This document shows, piece after piece, positions 44,609 through 52,819 of a stretch of 64,000 bases of DNA. The DNA comes from a virus, in the IMG/VR virus record IMGVR_UViG_3300027963_000061, positions 1 to 64,000 of that record. One strand, written 5' to 3'. The translations under genes were made by a program, and so were the position numbers. Below the pieces are notes generated by a model that was given only the letters and a program-made list of their open reading frames with translations, had not been told where the DNA came from and searched no databases. Every line of letters starts with the position of its first letter. The first letter of the stretch is position 1.

Positions 44609-45074
44609 TGACTTCAGAAAATCTCTTAGAGTATTGGACAATAAGAGATTGGGTAAACAACGTGTTGAGACGTATCAGATTATATCTGCGATTACTCGTA
44701 GACCAAAGTTGGATGGTACACCTTATAAAGGTTGGTTGAACCATCCTTGTACCATAATGTGGAAGGACCATGTTCCAGCTCTTAAGTTGTATTTGAACTA
44801 TTCAATTGATGAATGGGTTGCACGAGGGTTCAAAAACACAATGAACATGGAATCATTTGAGGAAGATATTGCATATCCTCATTGGTTTGGTAATGAGAAG
44901 TTTCATTCATCACATAGAGCAAATCTGTTGAAGAAGGAACCTGAGTTCTATAATCAATATGGGTGGACTGAAGACCCAACAAATCCTTATGTGTGGATGG
45001 ATAAAGAAGGTAAGTGGTACGAACAACATTCAGGGGTTAAAGGAAGAGTATATTTGGAGGAATTGGTTTATTAA
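44586..45074 (+). CDS. Pyrimidine dimer DNA glycosylase-like (Pyr_excise / MSMEG_6728)
   Basis: This 162-residue protein matches the family related to T4 endonuclease V: MQIFLPYNDFRKSLRVLDNKRLGKQRVE start, GWLNHPCTIMW near 50-60, and PHWFGNEKFHSSHRANLL near 98-115. T4 DenV cuts DNA beside UV-induced pyrimidine dimers, so this could be phage-encoded UV-damage repair. Length is right for the family. It overlaps the preceding gene by 23 bases. Confidence 0.75.
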   Translation: MQIFLPYNDFRKSLRVLDNKRLGKQRVETYQIISAITRRPKLDGTPYKGWLNHPCTIMWKDHVPALKLYLNYSIDEWVARGFKNTMNMESFEEDIAYPHWFGNEKFHSSHRANLLKKEPEFYNQYGWTEDPTNPYVWMDKEGKWYEQHSGVKGRVYLEELVY

Positions 45075-45084
45075 TCTATATTTG
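45053..45084 (+). promoter_or_regulatory. Bacteroidota-type promoter (TTTG-N20-TATATTTG)
   Basis: TTTG at 45053-45056 and TATATTTG at 45077-45084, 20 bases apart, overlap the 3' end of the glycosylase-like gene and drive the pair ending in the sigma factor. Confidence 0.75.
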
Positions 45085-45104
45085 TAAAAACTATAATAAA
45101 AAAT

Positions 45105-45626
45105 ATGAAGAATTATTTGTTAACGGTTATTGGGAACTTTGATTCCGAGGAACTTTGTCAGGATATGGCAATTTCATTAAGCCCGATTGTGGATTCACCA
45201 CATATGAAATTTCAACATACAAAGGGTGTTCTTATCTTTCATTTTGCGACAGAGGTTGACAAGACTGAGATATATGATTTTGTTACTGGTGTGTTTTTTG
45301 GTATCGCTGAAACGTTCATTTTGACAGAAATAACTGACAATGTGTCAGTTTGCATGCCTAAGCAGGTAAAAAATCATTTGTTTGATTTACAAAATGTAAG
45401 TGACGAAATAGATATGAATATAGACATGTCCCAAGTAAGAAACAATTCTGAGATGTTTGGAGATGAAGAAGATGAGGACGATTTTGTGGCATTACTTTTG
45501 GGTGAGAAAGGTAAATTGTTTAATAAACCTACTTTAGACCAAATTTTGGATAAGATAAATTCAAAAGGATATGAATCACTAACACCATTTGAACAAGACG
45601 TATTGGAGGACTACAGTAAAAACTAA
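45105..45626 (+). CDS. Protein with DUF6576-like C-terminal motif
   Basis: This protein has 173 residues. Residues 1-105 form a globular domain without a clear family; an acidic linker GDEEDEDD follows. The last 32 residues (LDQILDKINSKGYESLT and FEQDVLE) match the short DUF6576 motif found at the C-termini of Bacteroidota rhomboid proteases, where its role is unknown. It is translated just before the sigma factor and could regulate it, for example as an anti-sigma or co-activator; that is a guess from adjacency. Confidence 0.55.
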   Translation: MKNYLLTVIGNFDSEELCQDMAISLSPIVDSPHMKFQHTKGVLIFHFATEVDKTEIYDFVTGVFFGIAETFILTEITDNVSVCMPKQVKNHLFDLQNVSDEIDMNIDMSQVRNNSEMFGDEEDEDDFVALLLGEKGKLFNKPTLDQILDKINSKGYESLTPFEQDVLEDYSKN

Positions 45627-45629
45627 CAT

Positions 45630-46427
45630 ATGAAAGAAAAATCAGCAATCCCTATTAATCAAGAAGAAATTAATTCCTATCTTAAAGACATTCGTAGAAT
45701 TAAAGTAATGACTCCTGAGAGGGAACGAGAACTGGCACAAAAGATGTTGTCAGGTAAATTGGCATTATGTGAGAAACAAGAAATCCAAAAAGAATTGGTT
45801 GAGGGAAACCTTAGGTTTGTTATAACCGTAAGTAAGCAGTATCAGAATCAAGGTTTGGATTTACCTGACTTGATTGCTGAGGGTAATTATGGGTTATTAA
45901 AGGCAATTGAAAACTTTGATTGGTCAAAAAATTTAAGATTTATTTCTTATGCGGTTTGGTGGGTTCGTCAATCAATATTACAATCTCTTAATGAGAATGC
46001 AAGAACCATCCGTCTTCCAGTAAATGTGGTTCAAGAGCTACATAAAGCTAAAAAAGATTTGGAATTAACAGGTACAGAATTGCCTGATAAGTTCACAAAC
46101 TTACCTAAAGTTATTAATTTGGAAAATCCATTAAATGAGGATGGCGATACCTTGATGGACATGTTAAGTAATCCAAACGCCGAATTGGCTGATGCTGGAT
46201 TGTCCACGGAACAAACCCTCAAAGATAAATTATTGGGAATGCTTGATGTGTTGGATGAAAGAGAAAAAATTATTATCCAAGATTATTTTGGGTTATCTGG
46301 TTCAACCAGAACTCTTGAAGATATTGGTAATGACTTTGATTTAACCAAAGAAAGGGTACGACAGATTAAAGAAAAAGCTCTCCGAAAATTACGAAACGAG
46401 ACGAGTAGTTTGTTTGATTATATGTAA
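45630..46427 (+). CDS. RNA polymerase sigma-70 family factor
   Basis: This 265-residue protein has region 1.2 (INSYLKDIRRIKVMTPERE), region 2 with NLRFVITVSKQYQNQGLDLPDLI and the core-binding and -10-melting helices (FISYAVWWVRQSI), region 3, and region 4 with the helix-turn-helix LEDIGNDFDLTKERVRQIKEKALRKLR. The layout is that of the short primary sigma of Bacteroidota (about 285 residues), not of T4 gp55. It should direct host core polymerase to phage promoters. The recurrent ATATTTAT box before structural genes is a candidate target. It has its own downstream terminator. Confidence 0.9.
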   Translation: MKEKSAIPINQEEINSYLKDIRRIKVMTPERERELAQKMLSGKLALCEKQEIQKELVEGNLRFVITVSKQYQNQGLDLPDLIAEGNYGLLKAIENFDWSKNLRFISYAVWWVRQSILQSLNENARTIRLPVNVVQELHKAKKDLELTGTELPDKFTNLPKVINLENPLNEDGDTLMDMLSNPNAELADAGLSTEQTLKDKLLGMLDVLDEREKIIIQDYFGLSGSTRTLEDIGNDFDLTKERVRQIKEKALRKLRNETSSLFDYM

Positions 46428-46435
46428 TTTAGTTA

Positions 46436-46464
46436 AAAAGGTGTATTTATTTAATACACCTTTT
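46436..46464 (+). terminator. Intrinsic terminator after sigma gene
   Basis: A perfect twelve-base stem AAAAGGTGTATT/AATACACCTTTT with a five-base loop. The symmetric A/T flanks let it work on both strands. The last T is the first base of the next -7 box. Confidence 0.9.
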
Positions 46465-46471
46465 ATATTTG
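46464..46471 (+). promoter_or_regulatory. Bacteroidota -7 box TATATTTG
   Basis: Perfect TAnnTTTG directly abutting the terminator, 25 bases before ATG 46496. The -33 region would fall within the hairpin and has no good TTTG. Confidence 0.55.
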
Positions 46472-46495
46472 AGGTTAAACTAAAAATTAAAAATT

Positions 46496-46777
46496 ATGAA
46501 AAAATTTATAGAAAATAACTTTGTGGTTATTGTATTGGTAATTGCTTTATTAACATTCTTCAAAGGATGCGGTGATACAAGAGAGTTATCTAAAATCAAA
46601 AACGACATTAAGACAATTAAAGATTCAACTTATACTAAAGATGAATTAAACAGACAACTTAGAATTTCAGGTCTTGAAGCAGAAAAAAGAATGATTCAAG
46701 CTACAGACAGAAAACTTCTTGATGTAAGAAGACAAACTGAAATTGAAGATGAGATAAAAAGATTAAATACTAAATAA
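46496..46777 (+). CDS. Small membrane-anchored coiled-coil protein
   Basis: This 93-residue protein has one membrane segment (9-23, NFVVIVLVIALLTFF) followed by KGCGDTREL, which could be a lipobox-like Cys but is poorly placed for one. The rest is charged helix/coiled coil (IKNDIKTIKDSTYTKDEL, QTEIEDEIKRLN). It resembles inner-membrane spanin-like or lysis-accessory proteins in form. It ends exactly where the next gene starts, in the run leading to the endolysin. Confidence 0.65.
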   Translation: MKKFIENNFVVIVLVIALLTFFKGCGDTRELSKIKNDIKTIKDSTYTKDELNRQLRISGLEAEKRMIQATDRKLLDVRRQTEIEDEIKRLNTK

Positions 46778-47512
46778 ATGACTTGGATTGAAAAAAATCT
46801 TAAAAAGGTAATATACGTTGCCTTTTTAGTTCCAATCTTATTAGTTGCTCTTGTGTCAATTTCTCACGTAACAAAATGGTATGCTATATCTAACCCAACA
46901 AGTTGGTCGGTTTACTTATCAGTTGCTGTTGAAATTGCTGCGTTATCAACTCTTGCGGCTATAGCTGCACGAATGGGTAAAAAAGTGTATTTCCCATTTG
47001 CAATCGTTACACTTATACAATTCATCGGGAATGTATTCTTTGCTTATCAATACATTGATATCGCAAGTCAGTCTTTCAAAGATTGGGTTGACATGGTTGA
47101 CCCATTAGTTCAATACTTAGGTGTTGAAAGTGGTGACTTTGTTGGCCATAAAAGATTCTTGGCATTTTTTGCAGGTGGAATGTTACCAATTATTTCTCTT
47201 TCATTTTTACATATGTTAGTTAAGTTTGAAGAAGAGGAGAAAAAGAAAGTTGTTACTTTAGACCCAAGCGAAATTGATATTGATAAATTAAGTATTGAAG
47301 CTGGGAAAAAAGAAAGAGAATTTGTTGACGACCCTCTTAGAGCAAGTCCTGACCAATTAGAAAAATTGGAAGACGTATTGGCTAAACTAAACGAACAAAA
47401 ATTCGGAACCTTAACTGATGACCCTATATTTGAAGTTACAGAAGTCAAAGAACCAGAACCTAAACCAGGTCCCGTTAAAAAAGTCCTGAATTATTTAAGA
47501 AGAGATGCTTAA
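46778..47512 (+). CDS. Four-segment membrane protein, holin candidate
   Basis: This 244-residue protein has membrane segments at about 10-31, 44-66, 71-93 and 128-150, then a charged cytoplasmic tail of about 90 residues ending in LNYLRRDA. It lies immediately before the amidase endolysin, overlapping it by eight bases, the usual place for a holin. It is larger than classic holins and its long tail is unusual, so it could also be another lysis or inhibition protein. Confidence 0.55.
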   Translation: MTWIEKNLKKVIYVAFLVPILLVALVSISHVTKWYAISNPTSWSVYLSVAVEIAALSTLAAIAARMGKKVYFPFAIVTLIQFIGNVFFAYQYIDIASQSFKDWVDMVDPLVQYLGVESGDFVGHKRFLAFFAGGMLPIISLSFLHMLVKFEEEEKKKVVTLDPSEIDIDKLSIEAGKKEREFVDDPLRASPDQLEKLEDVLAKLNEQKFGTLTDDPIFEVTEVKEPEPKPGPVKKVLNYLRRDA

Positions 47513-48113
47513 CATTGAAAAATATGGTGATTTTAAAGTTTTAGGAAAACACAAAAAGAAGACTAAGATAGTCTTATGTCATACATCAAGGGAGGTTGGG
47601 GAATACCTAACCTCCCTTAAATTTAGATGTAATGGTAAGTATGATAGGATTCCTCATTATGTTATTACAAAAGAAGGGAAGGTTCTACAACTTCTTCCTG
47701 ACCATGGATATACAAATTATTTTACGGATGATACTTTAAACAAAACTTCAGTGTTAGTTTGTTTAGAAAATTTAGGATGGTTGGAAAAGAAACCATTGAC
47801 CAACTATTATATTAACTGGAAAGGGAGTATTTATAAACAACAGGTTTACGAAAAAAAATGGAGAGATTTCTTTTTTTGGGAACCATATACCTCAAGTCAA
47901 CTTCAAGCGGCTGCGGGTCTATGTTTACAAATAGCAGAAGCTCTTCAGATAGAAAAGAGGTGTATTGGTCATAATGTTAAAGTTGACGGTTTAAAAAACT
48001 TTGACGGTATTTTAACCAAGAGTAACTTGGATACAAAATACACAGACTTAAGTCCTTCTTTTGATTTCGCAGCCTTCACAAAATATATTGAAAATGAGCA
48101 ATACGCACAATGA
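47505..48113 (+). CDS. N-acetylmuramoyl-L-alanine amidase endolysin (Amidase_2)
   Basis: This 202-residue zinc amidase cuts the bond between MurNAc and the stem peptide. Zinc ligands are likely His26 (IVLCHTS), His156 (IGHN) and Asp181 in KYTDLSPSFDF, which stands for the usual KxDPGxxF motif. A strand with IPHYVITKEGKV (His51) is typical of the family. There is no signal peptide and no cell-wall-binding domain, so it needs a holin for release. It probably works in host lysis with the membrane proteins on both sides. Confidence 0.85.
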   Translation: MLNIEKYGDFKVLGKHKKKTKIVLCHTSREVGEYLTSLKFRCNGKYDRIPHYVITKEGKVLQLLPDHGYTNYFTDDTLNKTSVLVCLENLGWLEKKPLTNYYINWKGSIYKQQVYEKKWRDFFFWEPYTSSQLQAAAGLCLQIAEALQIEKRCIGHNVKVDGLKNFDGILTKSNLDTKYTDLSPSFDFAAFTKYIENEQYAQ

Positions 48114-48666
48114 AAGGTATGATGAGATTAAATATCTCTTAAAAAAATCACGAGTTTTACTTGAACAAGAAACTCAAATTAATGTTGCCAAAGATTTGGA
48201 ATCAAGAATTAAGCAGGACAGTAACTATGATACTGCTGAAACTGATATTGAGAAAGGTGAACAACCAACTCAAAATGATAAGACACAGAAGTATAGAATA
48301 TCTGGTGGAATTTTGGCATTACATGGTAATAATAGAGGTGATTTAGATATCACTTCTGATGAAAAAATTGCTTTCCAAGAGACAATGGATGAGTTTGTCA
48401 ATGAGGTATCAGACCTTGTGGATTTTAATGTGTTAAACGTTTATAAAAACAACGTTGAGTGGTCAGGTAAAGTTATTGACGAAGATTTAGAATTTATTTT
48501 TACTATCGGAGAAGATAGTGGAATTTATATTAATGGTCAGATGGTTAAAGTTGACCAAGAGTTTTTAACTATGATAAATAAACTTCAACAATTCTACCAA
48601 AAGTTCAAATCCAAATGGGGTAAGGTACTTGCGAGTAGAAAGAAAACAAAAGAATCTCCACAATAA
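48094..48666 (+). CDS. Phage protein, unknown
   Basis: This 190-residue protein has its start at ATG 48094, overlapping the endolysin end by 20 bases; a longer frame upstream would lie in that gene. The N-terminus is helical and charged, with a beta-rich middle (YRISGGILALHGN, DLEFIFTIGEDSGIYINGQ) and a basic tail ending KKTKESPQ. No family recognised. Its location in the lysis run may mean only shared timing. Confidence 0.6.
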   Translation: MSNTHNERYDEIKYLLKKSRVLLEQETQINVAKDLESRIKQDSNYDTAETDIEKGEQPTQNDKTQKYRISGGILALHGNNRGDLDITSDEKIAFQETMDEFVNEVSDLVDFNVLNVYKNNVEWSGKVIDEDLEFIFTIGEDSGIYINGQMVKVDQEFLTMINKLQQFYQKFKSKWGKVLASRKKTKESPQ

Positions 48667-48667
48667 C

Positions 48668-49027
48668 ATGCAAACAGTATTAAACTTCCTTAAAGGAAAT
48701 TACAAAACATTACTCAAAGTAGTCTTTGGATTATTCATTCTTTACTATTTGATATTCTTCTTAACACCAAGAGTTCAAATGGCGGCAGATGAGAAGGAAA
48801 AGATTGACTCTTTAACTCAAATGATAAAAGGAATTGAGTTAGAACAAAAGAAACTTGATAGCAATATCACAAGTTATAATCAAAAAATTGATGAGGTTGA
48901 TAACCACATTGATAAAATTAAAGGTCAAAAGACCATTGTAAAAGAAATATACCATGAAAAAATTAATAGTGTTGACAAGCTTACTGTTCGTGAGCTCGAT
49001 AGCTTTTTCACAGACAGATACAAGTAG
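48668..49027 (+). CDS. Inner-membrane spanin-like protein
   Basis: This 119-residue protein has its start at ATG 48668, one base after the previous stop. One N-terminal membrane segment (15-35, LLKVVFGLFILYYLIFFL) is followed by a periplasmic coiled coil (ADEKEKIDSLTQMIKG, LEQKKLDSNITSYNQK). This is the form of an i-spanin, which joins the inner and outer membranes at lysis. The next gene starts inside its last 74 bases in another frame, as in nested Rz/Rz1 pairs. Confidence 0.6.
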   Translation: MQTVLNFLKGNYKTLLKVVFGLFILYYLIFFLTPRVQMAADEKEKIDSLTQMIKGIELEQKKLDSNITSYNQKIDEVDNHIDKIKGQKTIVKEIYHEKINSVDKLTVRELDSFFTDRYK

Positions 49028-49364
49028 TAATGTAAAATGCTTTCCAATCCCAGTTGTTAAACAAATTATGAAAGATTTATTGAGTGGTGATGAGGCTAAA
49101 GTACAGTTAAAATTAACTGAAGGACAATTACATCAAACTGAACAAAAGGTTGTATTAAAAGATAGTGTTATCAATACAATGAAATTCAAAGAAATTAACT
49201 ATCTAACAATCATTGATGCTGAAAAACAAAAATTCGGTATTGTAGAAAATTATTCTAAGAAACTTGAATGGGACTTAAAGAAAGAAAAAGTTAAGGGTAA
49301 ATTCAAGTCAATTCTTGGTACAGGTGTTATAGCTGTATTAACGTTTTTCTTAATAACAAAATAA
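48954..49364 (+). CDS. Exported protein nested in spanin-like gene
   Basis: This 136-residue protein has a Sec signal peptide (MKKLIVLTSLLFVSSIAFSQ) and a C-terminal hydrophobic segment (ILGTGVIAVLTFFLI, about 118-134), with a helical middle. It overlaps the preceding membrane protein by 74 bases in a different frame. It is not a typical o-spanin because no lipobox Cys follows the signal; with two membrane ends it looks more like a unimolecular-spanin variant or a membrane-bound lysis accessory. Confidence 0.6.
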   Translation: MKKLIVLTSLLFVSSIAFSQTDTSSNVKCFPIPVVKQIMKDLLSGDEAKVQLKLTEGQLHQTEQKVVLKDSVINTMKFKEINYLTIIDAEKQKFGIVENYSKKLEWDLKKEKVKGKFKSILGTGVIAVLTFFLITK

Positions 49365-49609
49365 TGGCACTTACATCATCAGAAAAAAACGAAATAGAAG
49401 TTATTATACGTAAAGAAATTAAAAACTTTATGGGTAATAATACTGTTAAACAGTTTGAAGATAAACTTATGGATAGAATCCAAAAGGAAATCAAAAGAGG
49501 CAAATTGGAAGGAGACATTAAAGATATTACCCTTAGAATGTTCCGTGAGTTTTATCAATTCATGTGGATGAATAGGAGCTATTGGGAACCAAGACTTAAA
49601 AACGCGTAA
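49364..49609 (+). CDS. Small helical phage protein
   Basis: This 81-residue helical protein starts with EKNEIEVIIRKEIKNFMG and contains VKQFEDKLMDRIQKEIKRGK, with an aromatic end (FYQFMWMNRSYWEPRL). It overlaps the previous stop by one base (TAATG). It may be a structural or assembly factor, judging from the virion-type genes that follow. No family named. Confidence 0.6.
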   Translation: MALTSSEKNEIEVIIRKEIKNFMGNNTVKQFEDKLMDRIQKEIKRGKLEGDIKDITLRMFREFYQFMWMNRSYWEPRLKNA

Positions 49610-49611
49610 AC

Positions 49612-50295
49612 ATGACAAATTCATCGGGAGAACAATTTAAAAAAGGATTAGACAAATCATTTTCTAACATTAAGTTAAATAGTGATACTATGATTGACTT
49701 AATGAGTGCAAAACAAGGTGTTAAAGAAGAAGACGACATGAGTGAAGAATGGAGTGAAAAGTATAAAAAATCTATAGATTGTTCACATCCAAAAGGATTC
49801 AGTCAGAGAGCACATTGTCAGGGTCGTAAGAAAAAAGATAAATCTGAGACTAAAGAAGCTACGGGTTCAGGTTCTGCGGGGGCATTCTCAGCACCAGTGT
49901 TTGGTGGTGATGATGCGTTTTGGGATAGAAGTCGTAAAGAAACTCCTGAATTAAAAGAGAATGATAGTAAGAAAGTTGAAGCAACTGAAGCAACAGGTTC
50001 AGGTTCGGTAGGTGGTTATTCATCACCAGCAATGTGGGCTAAATCAACTAAAAAGAAAGATTGGGGGCCAAGCAGAAAACCACAATTTCCTGGCGGTAAG
50101 TTTGTTTCTGTTAAAGATAAATGTACAAAATTCCCGTATTGTAATAAGGGAGACATAAACGCACTTAATATTTCAAAGAACGAGGCGGTTGCTGAAGCAA
50201 TTAAGAATGTGTCAAAGAAAATGAATGTAAGCGAAAATGTTATCAAAGCAATTTTGGAACATGAGTACGAAAAACTAAGCAAAAGAGCTAAATAA
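49612..50295 (+). CDS. Virion-type protein with conserved Cys/His and GSGS motifs
   Basis: This 227-residue protein contains IDCSHPKGFSQRAHCQGRKK (about 55-74), a Cys/His motif seen in phage head-associated proteins, and two copies of a EATGSGS-A/V-GG/AF-S segment (about 82 and 125), each followed by a Pro/Gly loop. Lys-rich linkers connect them. The C-terminus is helical. It looks like a packaged or scaffold-like protein. It lies four bases before the TATTTATA box of the next gene. Confidence 0.6.
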   Translation: MTNSSGEQFKKGLDKSFSNIKLNSDTMIDLMSAKQGVKEEDDMSEEWSEKYKKSIDCSHPKGFSQRAHCQGRKKKDKSETKEATGSGSAGAFSAPVFGGDDAFWDRSRKETPELKENDSKKVEATEATGSGSVGGYSSPAMWAKSTKKKDWGPSRKPQFPGGKFVSVKDKCTKFPYCNKGDINALNISKNEAVAEAIKNVSKKMNVSENVIKAILEHEYEKLSKRAK

Positions 50296-50298
50296 AGA

Positions 50299-50306
50299 TA
50301 TTTATA
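50299..50306 (+). promoter_or_regulatory. TATTTATA box before large acidic protein
   Basis: GATATTTATATAAA starts directly after the previous gene and lies 20 bases before ATG 50319. Confidence 0.4.
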
Positions 50307-50318
50307 TAAAAAAAACCA

Positions 50319-52049
50319 ATGAGTAATTTCAAAAACAATATTGACAACTTAGTTTCCAAAATTTTAAATGAGGAAATTGAAAATAAAGTAAAACAACTAA
50401 CCGAGACACAAGGAGAGTGGATGGAGGTTGAAACTAAAGAAGCCCTTAAAGGAGGACAAAAGAAATTAGATGTTGCAGAACCTAAAGGTAAACTTGATGC
50501 TGCTGATTTCAAAAAACTTAGAGATAAGAAAAAAGAAACTAAAGAATCTGAAGAAATGGACGAGTGGTTTTTCTTTGATGACGAAGAAGAAGACGAATCA
50601 ACACCTGGCGATTACGAAGGTGATGAAGATGCAGAAGATGAAGCTGAAGAATTATCGGCTCAAGAACCTACGTACGTAGGTAAAGGTTTATCTAATAACA
50701 AACCAGGAAAAATGTTTGGCTCATTTGATGATGAGCATGGATGGTTTGATGATAGTGACAGAGCATTCAAAGGAAATTTTGATTTTGATTATGATGAAGA
50801 AGAATTTGGTGATTTGGATTCATTACTTGCTAAACATGGTAGAAATCAAAAATGGTTTGCACCTAATGACGGACAAAGATTTTTTAAATCATATCAAGAT
50901 AAATTTGGTGGTAAACCATTCAGAGTTAGAACTCCAAAAGGATTAGAAGAAGAAGCTGAAACTGAAGAAGGAAATGCATTCTCAGGAGCTTTAGACAATG
51001 CTAGAAAACATCATGAAAAAAGTTTTAAAGTTGATGGTCACAAATATCCTGTTAAAGAAGCTGAAGAAAAATGGATTCAAAAAACAGGTATGAAAAAAGG
51101 TGCATTACATAAGAAATTAGGTGTACCTGAAGGAGATAAAATCCCTCAATCTAAATTAAAGTCTTTGAAGAAAGAATTAATGAAGAAAGGAGAAGGTGAT
51201 AAGAAATTATCAGCAGCAGACGATAAATTATTAAAACAAGTTAATTTGGCATTAACTCTTAAAGGACTTAAAGAAAGTCAAAATTCTTTACAACTAACAG
51301 AAGACGAATTAATTGACTTAATTGAAAAACTAGTGATTGAACAAAAAGTTAAAGACACCGACGAAAAAGATAATATTTCAAAGAAACAACCCGAAGGTTT
51401 GAAAAAAACAATCAAGGCACAAGACGGTTCTAAAAAAGAGAATGACGATTATGCTAAAGAGGTTGTAAAGAAAATGAAAGATTATGTAAAGGCAGGTTCA
51501 AAAGGTGAGTACACAGAAAATCCTGAAGAATTCCCAAGAAGTAATTATCAAATGGATAAAGATGCTAAGATTATGAAATACACACCATCTGAAGCTGTTG
51601 ATGAATATATTGAGGCTTTTTCATATCCTGGAATGACAAACTTAGTTTACGATGAAATCAAACCTGATGATAAAAGAATTGATAAGCAATTAAAAGGTGA
51701 TTCAATGTTTGGTAACGCTGTTACAGATAAAGACGGTAAGGCATTAGGTAATGTGGTACCAAGTAAAGTTGGAGATAGATTCAAAAAGAATTATGACGAA
51801 AATTTATATGGTGCGGAACAAATGAAAGCATCTTATAAAAGACAACCACAACCTGTTGAAGTGGAAGGAGGTGGAACTAAAGGTTCGTTAAAATCAAAAA
51901 AAGGGGCTGACAAACCAAGTTCAATTGCAAAGGCAAGTAAAATTCTTAATTCATTAGATGAATCTAAGGAAAATAAGAAAGAAAAACTTGTTAACGAAGA
52001 GATGAGTAAGATGAAAAATTTGATTTCTTATAGTAGAAAAACTCAGTAA
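50319..52049 (+). CDS. Large charged virion-type protein
   Basis: This 576-residue protein is very rich in Lys, Glu and Asp. An acidic stretch (about 85-115) reads DEWFFFDDEEEDES and EDAEDEAEE; a helical repeat-like region (about 265-330) has KSLKKELMKKGEGDKKLSAADDKLLKQVNLALTLKGL-type pattern; the rest is largely disordered. The N-terminal LVSKILNEEIENK resembles N-termini of two other proteins here (41713, 56423) with an ILxE motif, possibly a targeting or cleavage signal. Internal head protein or scaffold is the best guess. Confidence 0.6.
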   Translation: MSNFKNNIDNLVSKILNEEIENKVKQLTETQGEWMEVETKEALKGGQKKLDVAEPKGKLDAADFKKLRDKKKETKESEEMDEWFFFDDEEEDESTPGDYEGDEDAEDEAEELSAQEPTYVGKGLSNNKPGKMFGSFDDEHGWFDDSDRAFKGNFDFDYDEEEFGDLDSLLAKHGRNQKWFAPNDGQRFFKSYQDKFGGKPFRVRTPKGLEEEAETEEGNAFSGALDNARKHHEKSFKVDGHKYPVKEAEEKWIQKTGMKKGALHKKLGVPEGDKIPQSKLKSLKKELMKKGEGDKKLSAADDKLLKQVNLALTLKGLKESQNSLQLTEDELIDLIEKLVIEQKVKDTDEKDNISKKQPEGLKKTIKAQDGSKKENDDYAKEVVKKMKDYVKAGSKGEYTENPEEFPRSNYQMDKDAKIMKYTPSEAVDEYIEAFSYPGMTNLVYDEIKPDDKRIDKQLKGDSMFGNAVTDKDGKALGNVVPSKVGDRFKKNYDENLYGAEQMKASYKRQPQPVEVEGGGTKGSLKSKKGADKPSSIAKASKILNSLDESKENKKEKLVNEEMSKMKNLISYSRKTQ

Positions 52050-52077
52050 AAATTCACAATTATAATTATTTAACTAT

Positions 52078-52110
52078 ATTCTCCATAGATATGTCTATGG
52101 AGAATTTTTT
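52078..52110 (+). terminator. Strong hairpin with T-run around a start codon
   Basis: Perfect twelve-base stem ATTCTCCATAGA/TCTATGGAGAAT with loop TATG, then six more T. It is a good intrinsic terminator for the preceding gene, but the first ATG of the next ORF (52091) is the loop itself. Confidence 0.8.
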
Positions 52111-52555
52111 TAATTGGATGTCCAAACCAGTCCCTAAAGATGAAGTTATTATTTGGTTCAATGTTCATAATATGAATTATGAAAAAATTGAACTATTCGG
52201 TGATATTTTTAAATCACTGAATCAAATTGTGCTCGATACCTACATGGGTGATGATATTAAGGAAACAAAAATATCAATGACACTTGAGGATAAGGAACTA
52301 CATTTTGAATGGTGTTGGAAAAAAACTATTGATGACTTTATGAAAGAGGGGATTGAAATTAATTCCGAAGGAGAACATAAAAATTATTTTAAAGGATTTT
52401 ATTTAGATACGTTTTATAATCCCAATGAGAAAAATGTCAGAGATGAAATACCTACTTTCGTATATGATGTTTTTGATGTTGACAAACAATTTACAAAATC
52501 AGATTTAGACATATTAACCGAACTTTATAAGTTGTTGGAAAAAAATATAGAATGA
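52091..52555 (+). CDS. Phage protein, unknown; start codon in a hairpin
   Basis: This protein has 154 residues from ATG 52091, whose codon lies in the loop of a strong terminator-like hairpin; the alternative ATG 52118 gives 145 residues (MSKPVPKDEVIIWF) and avoids the hairpin. The protein has an alpha/beta pattern with EVIIWFNVHNMNYEKIE and an acidic C-terminus. No family recognised. If 52091 is used, translation or transcription would be controlled by the hairpin. Confidence 0.6.
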   Translation: MSMENFFNWMSKPVPKDEVIIWFNVHNMNYEKIELFGDIFKSLNQIVLDTYMGDDIKETKISMTLEDKELHFEWCWKKTIDDFMKEGIEINSEGEHKNYFKGFYLDTFYNPNEKNVRDEIPTFVYDVFDVDKQFTKSDLDILTELYKLLEKNIE

Positions 52556-52636
52556 AAAAAACCTCATTTCTATTTACACCAGCATAATAAAAGTTAATAT
52601 TTTCATATTAATAAACAACTTTAATAATTTCAAAAG

Positions 52637-52819
52637 ATGGAAACATTAGAAAAAATCAAAGAATTAACTGAAGTTCTTTCTGTTGACAGTACCAAATTCT
52701 TCAAAGGAAATAAAAGTGCTGGTACAAGAGCAAGAAAAACTGCACAAGAACTAAAGGCTCTCTTACAAAAACTAAGAGGTGAAATTCTAGAACACAACAA
52801 GACAGGCGAGAATGCATAA
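52637..52819 (+). CDS. Histone H1/Hc1-like DNA-binding protein
   Basis: This 60-residue protein closely follows the Bacteroidota H1-like family: METLEKIKELTEVLSVDS, KFFKGNKSAGTRARKTAQEL and LLQKLRGEILEHNK. Family members are small basic architectural proteins that bind and compact DNA. In a phage it might organise replicating or packaged DNA or compete with host nucleoid proteins. Length is right for the family. It overlaps the next gene by eight bases. The 81-base gap before it holds no clear signal. Confidence 0.75.
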   Translation: METLEKIKELTEVLSVDSTKFFKGNKSAGTRARKTAQELKALLQKLRGEILEHNKTGENA

